DNA from: Thermodesulfobacteriota bacterium
GTDB lineage: Bacteria; Desulfobacterota; RBG-13-43-22
Direction: 5' to 3'
Length of the DNA: 6,173 nt
Assembly (NCBI GenBank): GCA_025454185.1
Contig: JALOOY010000105.1
Coordinates: 1-6,173 of the forward strand
Both the position numbers and the translations under genes were made by a program. The stretch's first letter is position 1, and each line of letters begins with the position of its first letter. Shown piece by piece: positions 1-5,413 of this stretch. The notes under the pieces are model-generated. The model had not been told where the DNA came from and did not search any database. It saw only the letters and a list, made by a program, of their open reading frames with translations.

Positions 1-29
1 AAGCCGGCGCTTGCGCCGTTAGCGTTCCC

Positions 30-71
30 AGGCGGGGCGGTCCTTTGAAGGACCGCCCCGCCTTTTCTTTT
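30..71 (+). terminator. Strong rho-independent terminator of an upstream gene
   Basis: A 14-15 bp GC-rich perfect stem (left arm 30-44, right arm 49-63, loop TTGA at 45-48) runs straight into a T-rich tract, 63-71, broken by one C. There is no matching A-rich tract on the left, so it ends + strand transcription entering from outside the window. One + frame ends with TAG at 20-22, just before the stem, which would suit the tail of that upstream gene, but six codons are too few to identify it. A small hairpin (GGCGC/GCGCC, 6-17) lies before it. Confidence 0.92.
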
Positions 72-96
72 ACAAAAGCGGCTTTTTGATTATAAT
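69..96 (+). promoter_or_regulatory. Sigma70-type promoter for fdhD
   Basis: The -35 box TTTACA (69-74, five of six to consensus) and a perfect -10 box TATAAT (91-96) are separated by 16 bp. Transcription would start near 103 and give a leader of about 35 nt before the fdhD ATG at 138. The -35 box overlaps the T-tract of the preceding terminator, so the two transcription units are packed with no spare DNA. The boxes are seen directly; activity is inferred. Confidence 0.72.
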
Positions 97-137
97 GGAC
101 CGCAAGTCGACCTATTCGAACCCAAAAAGGAGATCCC

Positions 138-938
138 ATGAGCGGCACCGTCATCTCCAGGAACATCACCCTTATCGACGCCGGCAATAAAATAGACCGG
201 ACCCTGAACCTGATCCAGGAAGAGCCCCTTTCCATCCGGATTCAGGGCCAGCCCTATTCGGTGGTCATGCGCACCCCCGGCGACGAACCGGCCCACGTGG
301 CCGGGTTCTGCCTGGCCGAAGGCATCCTGGACAGTCCGGACGACGTGGAGACCATCGCCTCCTGCGACGGCGCATCCACCAATGTGGTGACCGTTACGGT
401 CACTGCGGCCCGTTTGGCCAGGATTGCCGGGGTGCTGGACCGGCGGGGCTTCGTCAGCCAGACCAGTTGCGGCATCTGCGGCAAGGAACTGGTCGACGAC
501 CTTTCCCAGATGGTCCAGCCCCTGCCGGATGGTCCGGGGATCGACCTTCAAGGGGCTTATCATTTCCTGGAAACACTGAAGGAACAGCAAGGCCTTTACC
601 GGGAAACCCGGGCCTCCCACGCCGCGGCCCTTTATTCCCCTAATTTTCAACTCCTGTCCCTGGCCGAGGACGTGGGCCGCCACAACGCCCTCGACAAAGC
701 CATCGGGAAACTCTTCCTGGAACGCTCCCTCCACCGGGCCGCGGTCCTGATCCTCTCCTCCCGGATCAGTTACGAACTGGTCCAGAAAGCCGCCCGGGCC
801 CAAATCCCCTTTATCCTGGCCGCCTCCCGTCCCACGGCCCTGGCCGTGGCCCTGGCCGATTCCTTGAACATGACCCTGGCCTCCCCGGCCAAAAAATCCG
901 GCGTCCAGGTCTACTGCGGCCTGAATCGTCTGGTTTAG
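138..938 (+). CDS. fdhD: FdhD, formate dehydrogenase accessory sulfurtransferase
   Basis: This 266-residue cytoplasmic protein is close to the usual family length (E. coli FdhD is 277). FdhD proteins take sulfur from a cysteine desulfurase such as IscS and pass it to the molybdenum (or tungsten) bis-MGD cofactor, which formate dehydrogenases need for activity. The sequence shows the family marks: an N-terminal block with GDEPAHVAGFCLAEGIL (48-64), the sulfur-transfer CxxC motif CGIC at 111-114, EDVGRHNALDK (177-187), SSRISYELVQKAA (207-219) and ASRPTALAVALA (229-240). The start is fixed by AAGGAG at 127-132, five bases before the ATG. It has its own promoter and appears monocistronic; no formate dehydrogenase subunit gene is in the window, although one could lie upstream. 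Its presence implies the host makes at least one molybdo- or tungsto-formate dehydrogenase. No signs of damage or transfer. Confidence 0.96.
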   Translation: MSGTVISRNITLIDAGNKIDRTLNLIQEEPLSIRIQGQPYSVVMRTPGDEPAHVAGFCLAEGILDSPDDVETIASCDGASTNVVTVTVTAARLARIAGVLDRRGFVSQTSCGICGKELVDDLSQMVQPLPDGPGIDLQGAYHFLETLKEQQGLYRETRASHAAALYSPNFQLLSLAEDVGRHNALDKAIGKLFLERSLHRAAVLILSSRISYELVQKAARAQIPFILAASRPTALAVALADSLNMTLASPAKKSGVQVYCGLNRLV

Positions 939-950
939 TTCGAACTTACC

Positions 951-978
951 GTTCGGCATCGGGCGTTCGGCGTTCGGC
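951..978. repeat. Short GTTCGGC direct repeats
   Basis: GTTCGGC occurs at 951-957, 965-971 and 972-978, the last two head to tail with a 7 bp period. They lie just behind fdhD and just after a 10 bp palindrome (AGTTCGAACT, 937-946) that overlaps the fdhD stop codon. Tracts of this kind are familiar as short low-complexity intergenic repeats. No function is evident and no terminator is formed. Confidence 0.5.
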
Positions 979-1012
979 GAGGACGTTGACTGCAAAAATT
1001 TTCATGCTCGGT

Positions 1013-1030
1013 AGGGGCTCGCCCCTTGCT
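1013..1030 (+). promoter_or_regulatory. Candidate sigma54 (-24/-12) promoter overlapping an inverted repeat
   Basis: Positions 1015-1030 fit the RpoN consensus TGGCACR-N4-TTGCW at all informative positions except two (the first T is G, and the A of GGCAC is T). The invariant GG (1016-1017) and GC (1028-1029) have the required 10-base spacing. Transcription would start near 1041 and leave a leader of about 86 nt before the HDOD gene at 1127. The same bases form an inverted repeat, AGGGGC/GCCCCT (1013-1018 and 1021-1026), of a kind common in dispersed intergenic elements, so the match may be accidental. No better sigma70 promoter is obvious in the gap: TTGACT (986-991) has no matching -10. Confidence 0.35.
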
Positions 1031-1087
1031 TTGCGGCGGCCTGCCCGGAATATCGTCGTTGGGTCCTAAAAAGATTTAAGTTTTGGA

Positions 1088-1116
1088 CTCCTCTTTTCGA
1101 TGAAACAACTGAGGAG
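1088..1116 (+). promoter_or_regulatory. Ribosome binding site of first HDOD gene, possibly hairpin-masked
   Basis: GAGGAG at 1111-1116 is the ribosome binding site for the ATG at 1127 (10-base spacing, on the long side). CTCCTC at 1088-1093 is its exact complement, with a 17-base loop between, so the leader RNA could fold over the binding site. A six-pair stem with that loop is weak and could arise by chance. Confidence 0.4.
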
Positions 1117-1126
1117 CCCTTGACCC

Positions 1127-2398
1127 ATGATCCAGATAAAAGCCGACGAACTTCATCCCGGAATGATCCTGGGCGCGGATATCATATTGCCCAATGGCCG
1201 TTTACTGTTCCGTAAAGACACCCTATTGGATTTCGAGCACCTCCGGGCAGTCCGGCTCGCCGGGGTCAAGAATTTGGAAATACTGGAAAACAACAAATCC
1301 AAGTCTGATTCTTCCGCTGCCGCCTCAGCGGGTGCGCCTGAACGCTCGGCCGACAACCGGTATCTGATCGAAAAAAGACTTTCCAAATGCCCTCCCGATC
1401 ATCCGATTATCCAGGAAATTTTTCGGGTGGTCCTGGCCAATCCCGGCCTAGCCGGCTTTTCCCCGGTCCCCCCTTTCCCTGTGCCTTCCAACGAGATCTG
1501 GCACCGGCCCCAGGATGACCGAAGCCGTGGGGTCCAAAAATCCCCCTCCGGCAGCGATGACCCCTTGGCCCTGCTGACTCCGGACCTGGAACTGGTTTCC
1601 CTGCCGGACATATTTTATCAAGTGGTAGAGGTCATCAACAACCCCCGCAGTTCCGCTTTTCAGGTAGCGGAGGTTATCAGCAAGGACCCCAACCTCTCGG
1701 CCAAGCTGTTGAAAATCGTCAACAGCGCCTTTTACGGCTTTCCCAAGCCGGTGGACACCATTTCCCGGGCCGTAGCCATCGTGGGCAGCGATCAGTTGAG
1801 CACCCTGACGCTCGGCACTTCGGTCTTCGCCCTTTTCCGGGACATACCGGCCGAACTCATGACCATGCGCTGGTTTTGGGAACACAGTCTGGCTTCCGGC
1901 ATTGCGGCCCGGGCTATCGCCAGTTATAAAAATCTCCCGCACATCGAACAGCTCTTTATTTCCGGACTGCTCCATGACCTGGGGAAACTCATTATCTATA
2001 AAAACCTGCCGCAGAAAGCCAAAGCGGTCCTGACCCAGGCCCGCCGCGAGGATTCATTTCAAGTGGAGACCGAACAGGACCTGCTGGGGTTCACCCATGC
2101 CCAATTGGGCACAGCGCTTACTAGGAAATGGCGACTGCCCCTCAACCTGGAACAGGCCATCGGCGGCCATCATCAACCCCTGCAGTATCCTCCCTCCCCG
2201 GACGCCGCCGTGGTCTTCCTGGCCGATAGTCTGATCAACGCCCTGGGCTACGGGACCAGCGGCGAACAATTTGTTTCTCCCCAGATTATCGAAGTCTGGG
2301 AATTCCTTAAACTGCCCGGCGGTTTTTCCGAAAGCCTGGTGCCCCTGATCAATCAGCAGGTCGAGGACACCTTCCAGATCTTTTTCAACCAGTCCTGA
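1127..2398 (+). CDS. HDOD-domain signalling protein with N-terminal accessory domain
   Basis: This 423-residue soluble protein has three parts. Residues 1-53 form a small domain of the type placed before HD-GYP/HDOD domains (ELHPGMILGADI, 8-19; NGRLLF, 23-28; LAGVKNLEIL, 44-53). Residues 54-150 are a mostly low-complexity linker with one conserved patch (KCPPDHPIIQEI, 87-98). Residues about 151-370 are the HDOD domain: LPDIFYQVVEVINNP, SKDPNLSAKLLKIVNSAFYGF, TISRAVAIVG, FWEHSLASG, GLLHDLGKL, and a late HH. HDOD proteins are non-GGDEF/EAL signalling proteins linked to motility, stress and c-di-GMP responses in several bacteria; their biochemical activity is generally unknown. Histidine and aspartate positions of the HD fold look retained (H253, H283-D284, H324, H348-H349, D367), so a metal site is possible. 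The start follows GAGGAG and begins directly at the N-terminal domain. It is paired with a paralogue 27 bases downstream. Exact role unknown. Confidence 0.93.
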   Translation: MIQIKADELHPGMILGADIILPNGRLLFRKDTLLDFEHLRAVRLAGVKNLEILENNKSKSDSSAAASAGAPERSADNRYLIEKRLSKCPPDHPIIQEIFRVVLANPGLAGFSPVPPFPVPSNEIWHRPQDDRSRGVQKSPSGSDDPLALLTPDLELVSLPDIFYQVVEVINNPRSSAFQVAEVISKDPNLSAKLLKIVNSAFYGFPKPVDTISRAVAIVGSDQLSTLTLGTSVFALFRDIPAELMTMRWFWEHSLASGIAARAIASYKNLPHIEQLFISGLLHDLGKLIIYKNLPQKAKAVLTQARREDSFQVETEQDLLGFTHAQLGTALTRKWRLPLNLEQAIGGHHQPLQYPPSPDAAVVFLADSLINALGYGTSGEQFVSPQIIEVWEFLKLPGGFSESLVPLINQQVEDTFQIFFNQS

Positions 2399-2425
2399 TT
2401 ACCACCATGAACCAGCCTGCCTGCC

Positions 2426-3484
2426 ATGAATAGTTCAGCGGCCGTGACACCCGATCCCGGGCTGGAAATCATTTTTTCCAGATGCGATCTGGCTCACCCT
2501 CTCCTGCGGGAATTTCATGAAGCGGTCCGGGTCTTTCGCGAACGCGATCAGCGGGGCCAGCGGGACCACGCCGGGGCGCCGGTCGACGGACCTGCTCCCC
2601 AGGCCTCTGAGAGGCCTCCGGCCGAAATGCCGGAGGCGAAGCCGGACCTGGCTTCCCTGGTGCACCGGGATGCGGAACTCGTTTCTCCGCCGGATATCTT
2701 CCTGCAAATCGAAAAAGTCATCAACGATCCCCGCAGTTCCGCCAGGCAGGTGGCCCATATCGTCAGCCAGGACCCCGGCCTTTCGGCCAAAGTACTAAAA
2801 ATCGTCAACAGCGCCTTCTTCGGATTCCAGCAGCAGATCGACACCATCTCCCGGGCCGTGACGATCCTGGGGACCAGAGAATTGAGCAGTCTGGCCCTGG
2901 GCACTTCGGTCATGTCCCTGTTTCGCGAGAGTCCCTCCTCCCTGATGCACATGGGCCTTTTTTGGGAGCACAGTCTGGCCTGCGGTATCTGCGCCCGGTT
3001 ACTGGCCGGATTTAAAAATTTTCAAGGTCTGGAACGCTTTTTTATTTCCGGCCTGCTCCACGATGTGGGCAAACTGATCATATTCAAGTACCTGCCCCGC
3101 TGGTCTGAGATCGTCCTGCGCTCGGTCCGGGATTCGGACCTGTTTTATTATGAAGTCGAACGGCAGCATCTGGGTTTCGACCATGCCCAGGTGGGATTGG
3201 CCCTGGCCGAACAGTGGAAACTTCCAACGACCCTCGAGCAAGGCCTTGGCCGGCACCATGAGGCGCTCCGGGTCCCCCCCTCGGCCGAAGCGGCCGTGGT
3301 CTCCCTGGCAGACACCATAGTGAATGCGCTGGGCTTGGGGAACAGCGGCGAACGGCGCATTTCACCTGATATCATTCATATTTTTGAATTTTTAAGCCTG
3401 CCGGTCGGCATCATGGAAAATCTGGTCCCCCTGATCAGCCGCCAGATCGAGGAGACCTTTCATCTTTTTTATTCATCTACTTGA
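2426..3484 (+). CDS. Second HDOD-domain signalling protein, tandem paralogue
   Basis: This 352-residue soluble protein is a paralogue of the preceding gene product. Across an ungapped 86-residue stretch of the HDOD domain (from ELVSPPDIF near residue 84 to LFRE near 168) I count 57 identities by eye. It lacks the N-terminal accessory domain but keeps the linker patch (RCDLAHPLLREF, 19-30, against KCPPDHPIIQEI in the neighbour). The HD-fold residues are again present (H182, H212-D213, H253, H277-H278, D296). The gene starts 27 bases after its neighbour stops, so the two are probably co-transcribed. The ATG has no recognisable ribosome binding site; an in-frame TGA at 2408-2410 rules out a longer ATG start, and translational coupling is likely. 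The linker (residues about 40-75) is proline- and alanine-rich and its DNA forms strong hairpins. Partner and output are unknown. Confidence 0.92.
   Translation: MNSSAAVTPDPGLEIIFSRCDLAHPLLREFHEAVRVFRERDQRGQRDHAGAPVDGPAPQASERPPAEMPEAKPDLASLVHRDAELVSPPDIFLQIEKVINDPRSSARQVAHIVSQDPGLSAKVLKIVNSAFFGFQQQIDTISRAVTILGTRELSSLALGTSVMSLFRESPSSLMHMGLFWEHSLACGICARLLAGFKNFQGLERFFISGLLHDVGKLIIFKYLPRWSEIVLRSVRDSDLFYYEVERQHLGFDHAQVGLALAEQWKLPTTLEQGLGRHHEALRVPPSAEAAVVSLADTIVNALGLGNSGERRISPDIIHIFEFLSLPVGIMENLVPLISRQIEETFHLFYSST
2601..2637. repeat. Overlapping inverted repeats inside the HDOD linker
   Basis: A 9 bp perfect stem (2614-2622 with 2629-2637, loop CGAAAT) overlaps a near-perfect palindrome, AGGCCTCT-G-AGAGGCCT (2601-2617). 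The two structures share 2614-2617 and are mutually exclusive. They lie in the codons of the variable linker of the second HDOD protein, where protein constraint is low. No T-tract follows, so it is not an intrinsic terminator. Confidence 0.55.
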
Positions 3485-3523
3485 ACCGCTTCCAACGATC
3501 CCGGCCCTGAACTCCCGTAATCT

Positions 3524-3576
3524 GCCTTAAATAATTACTTTATTGTTATTATTTTTTAACCGATAACTATTTTAAT
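3524..3576 (+). promoter_or_regulatory. AT-rich promoter-like region before the diguanylate cyclase gene
   Basis: The 138-base gap after the second HDOD gene contains a sharp AT-rich island in an otherwise GC-rich window. Within it are two good -10 candidates, TATTAT (3547-3552) and TTTAAT (3571-3576), each five of six to TATAAT. No strong -35 box is correctly spaced for either (TTGTTA at 3543-3548 is too far from the second). A weak AT-only stem (AAATAAT 3529-3535 with ATTATTT 3548-3554) is also possible. A promoter for the cyclase is likely here, but the exact boxes are uncertain. Confidence 0.4.
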
Positions 3577-3622
3577 CTCCTAACAAAGGAAATCCGGCGG
3601 GGAACAAGCTAAAGGAAGGTTC

Positions 3623-5176
3623 ATGACCACCAGGCGTTTGGACGAAATACGCAGGCCGCCAGAGGGCGCCGGTTCCGAAACGAGTTCTTTTTTAGGAACG
3701 GCTTTTGACTGTTCGCCCCTGGCCACCTTGATTATCGACCAGCGCAGGCGAATCGTGCGCTGGAACAAAAAGGCCGGCGAAACGCTGCTTCCTCCCACCG
3801 GTCGGACGGGATCATTCCCGTTTCAGGACCTTTTCCAGGCCCGGGACGATTTCGACTTCCTCCTCTTCACACTGCTTCAACAGGGGACTGCGGTGGAGCG
3901 GGAGTTGTCGTTGAAGACCCCGGACGGGCGGAACAGCCCTTATCGGATCACCCTGCAGACCTTCGACGACGACCCCGAAATCCCCGAGGGGCTGCTTTGC
4001 TATGCGCGGGACCTGCAGGAAAACCGGGAAGCCCTGAACATGGTGGCCGAGATTCAGGCCCGGCTGGAGGCGGAAATAGAGGAGCGGAGGCAGACGGAGG
4101 GGGCCCTCCAGCAGACAACGGCCAGACTGCAGGAGATGGTCTACGATTACGGGAACCGCAACCGGGAAGCTACCCTTTTAAGTGAAATGGGAGAATTTTT
4201 ACAGGCCTGCCAGACCCCGGAAGAGGCCTACCCCCTGATCGGCCGCTTTGCCGCGGACCTGTTCCCGGCAACCTCCGGGGCCCTTTTTATGCTCGATTCC
4301 CAGGAAGAGACCCTGGAATTACAGCACCGTTGGGGGGAACCCGTCCTGGAGGCGACGGCCTTTCCCCCGCACGACTGCTGGGCCGCACGACGCGGCAAAC
4401 TGCACCAGGTTCAGGAAAAAGACTCCATCATGGGCTGCCGGCATATGGCCGGGGTCGGTGGATTTTTTTATATCTGCGCCCCCCTGATCAACCAGGGGCA
4501 AACCATCGGTCTCCTCCATCTGCAGCAGAAAACAGAAGAGGACAGCCCGAACTCGGATGAGTTCCTGGGCTCCCCGCCCGATCTTCCCCCGGAAAAACTG
4601 CTGGCTACCTTTACGGATCATATCGCCCTGGCCCTGGCCAATCAGCGGCTCAAACAGGAATTGCGCCATATGGCCGTTCGGGACCCTCTGACGGGGCTCT
4701 ATAACCGCCGCCACATGGAAGAATCCCTGGTCAGGGAAATCCACCGGGCCCGGCGCAAAAACAGCTCCCTCGGAATTTTAATGATCGATATCGACCACTT
4801 CAAAAACTTCAATGACGTCCACGGCCATGAAGCGGGTGACTGCCTGCTGAAGTCTCTGGGAAGATTTTTTAAAAACAGCATCCGCAGCGACGACATTCCC
4901 TGCCGTTTCGGGGGGGAAGAATTCATCCTGATCCTGCCGGAAATCACCCTGGAGAACGCCTGTTCCCGGGCCGAAACGATCCGCCGGGGGGCGGCGCAAC
5001 TGCAGGTCGATTATCAGGGTTCTCCGCTCGATCGGGTCACCCTCTCCCTCGGCATCTCCCTCTTTCCGCAGGACGGGGCCACCTGGGAAGCCCTGCTGCG
5101 GCGGGCCGACAAGGCCCTTTATCTGGCCAAGGAAACAGGGCGCAACCGGGTCAAGACGACCCGGGACCTGCCTTAG
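3623..5176 (+). CDS. PAS-GAF-GGDEF diguanylate cyclase
   Basis: This 517-residue protein should make c-di-GMP from two GTP. Domains in order: PAS at about 25-130 (CSPLATLIIDQ, RIVRWNKKAGE), a charged coiled-coil linker at about 131-185, GAF at about 186-345 (DCWAARRGKLH at 251-261, YICAPL at 283-288, GLLHL at 296-300), and GGDEF at about 350-512. The catalytic domain looks active: DPLTGLYNRR (354-363), MIDIDHFKNFND (387-398) with metal-site D389 and base-contacting N397, signature GGEEF at 430-434, LSLGIS (474-479), and ADKALYLAKETGRN (495-508). An RxxD inhibitory site (R421-D424) stands five residues before the signature, so product feedback is expected. No signal peptide or membrane segment is seen, so it should sense a cytoplasmic signal. 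AAGGAAGG at 3612-3619 supports the start. Being next to two HDOD genes suggests a shared signalling role. The input ligand is unknown. Confidence 0.95.
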   Translation: MTTRRLDEIRRPPEGAGSETSSFLGTAFDCSPLATLIIDQRRRIVRWNKKAGETLLPPTGRTGSFPFQDLFQARDDFDFLLFTLLQQGTAVERELSLKTPDGRNSPYRITLQTFDDDPEIPEGLLCYARDLQENREALNMVAEIQARLEAEIEERRQTEGALQQTTARLQEMVYDYGNRNREATLLSEMGEFLQACQTPEEAYPLIGRFAADLFPATSGALFMLDSQEETLELQHRWGEPVLEATAFPPHDCWAARRGKLHQVQEKDSIMGCRHMAGVGGFFYICAPLINQGQTIGLLHLQQKTEEDSPNSDEFLGSPPDLPPEKLLATFTDHIALALANQRLKQELRHMAVRDPLTGLYNRRHMEESLVREIHRARRKNSSLGILMIDIDHFKNFNDVHGHEAGDCLLKSLGRFFKNSIRSDDIPCRFGGEEFILILPEITLENACSRAETIRRGAAQLQVDYQGSPLDRVTLSLGISLFPQDGATWEALLRRADKALYLAKETGRNRVKTTRDLP

Positions 5177-5186
5177 TTAATTATAA

Positions 5187-5345
5187 CTACTTATTCTGGT
5201 CATCCTGGCGCAGGCCATCCCGCCGGCAGCGGGACAGGGAGCACGAGTCCATTTCCTCCTGGATGCCGGTTTTCACCACCAGGGAAAATCGCCCGGCTTC
5301 GTCTTTCCAATAGACTACTTCCTTTTTAAATCCCTTTTTAATCAC
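5187..5345 (-). CDS. Small hypothetical ORF with repeat-derived C-terminus
   Basis: This 52-codon minus-strand frame opens with GTG (5345-5343) and ends with TAG (5189-5187), convergent with and 10 bases from the cyclase gene. AAGGTG (5353-5348) could serve as ribosome binding site but is very close to the start. Residues 1-24 are lysine-rich and look protein-like (KKEVVYWKDEAGRFSLVV). From about residue 25 the text KTGIQ, then EMDSCSLSRCRRDG, then LRQDDQ resembles the reading of the dispersed intergenic repeat usually seen as AKAGIQ...MDSRFRGND. It is either a small gene extended by a repeat inserted at its 3' end, the remnant of a longer gene, or a chance frame. No known family recognised. 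Confidence 0.33.
   Translation of the reverse strand: MIKKGFKKEVVYWKDEAGRFSLVVKTGIQEEMDSCSLSRCRRDGLRQDDQNK
5194..5281. repeat. Decayed copy of a dispersed intergenic repeat (AKAGIQ/MDSRFRGND type)
   Basis: The left part holds GGTCATCCTGGCG and an inverted repeat, TCCCGC/GCGGGA (5218-5223 and 5229-5234, loop CGGCA). The right part holds CCTGGATGCCGGTTTTCACC (5259-5278). Together these recall a widespread bacterial repeat whose ends read like GTCATTCC-GGCGAAAGCC and CTGGATGCCGGTTTTCGCC. The ends are now only loosely complementary, so this is an old copy. Recognition is from memory of the motif; no second copy is in the window. Confidence 0.45.
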
Positions 5346-5363
5346 CGCACCTTATGGTATAAA
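5335..5363 (+). promoter_or_regulatory. Extended -10 promoter for the acyltransferase gene
   Basis: TGGTATAAA (5355-5363) is an extended -10 element, with TATAAA at 5358-5363 and the TG one base upstream. A poor -35 (TTTTTA, 5335-5340) stands 17 bp away, as is usual when the extended -10 carries the promoter. The start would be near 5370, giving a leader of about 44 nt before the ATG at 5414. On the other strand the same stretch covers the start of the small ORF. Confidence 0.55.
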
Positions 5364-5413
5364 GAAACCTACGTCCGGTCTTCCATCCCGGAACAAGACA
5401 TTCTTTTTTAACC

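Noticed and set aside
1..22. Possible last codons of an upstream gene ending TAG at 20-22
   Set aside because: Consistent with the terminator that follows, but six residues cannot be assigned to any protein, so it is not listed as a gene.
115..945. TTCGAAC at 115-121 and again at 939-945, flanking fdhD
   Set aside because: A 7-base match around a palindromic hexamer is easily chance; there is no target duplication, recombinase or compositional shift to suggest that fdhD was inserted.
90..995. Long minus-strand open frame opposite fdhD
   Set aside because: The + strand encodes an unmistakable FdhD with promoter and binding site; the reverse frame is a glycine/glutamine-rich shadow typical of GC-rich codon bias.
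1031..1126. Possible c-di-GMP riboswitch before the HDOD gene
   Set aside because: I looked for the conserved GEMM core pattern and did not find it; only the short binding-site complement is present.
1127..3484. HDOD pair as an HD-GYP c-di-GMP phosphodiesterase system
   Set aside because: The domain order and motifs (LPDIF, DP.LSAK.LKIVNSAF.GF) are those of HDOD, and no GYP motif is present.
5175..5188. Hairpin AGTTA/TAACT after the cyclase stop as a terminator
   Set aside because: Five AT-rich pairs with no following T-tract are too weak for intrinsic termination.
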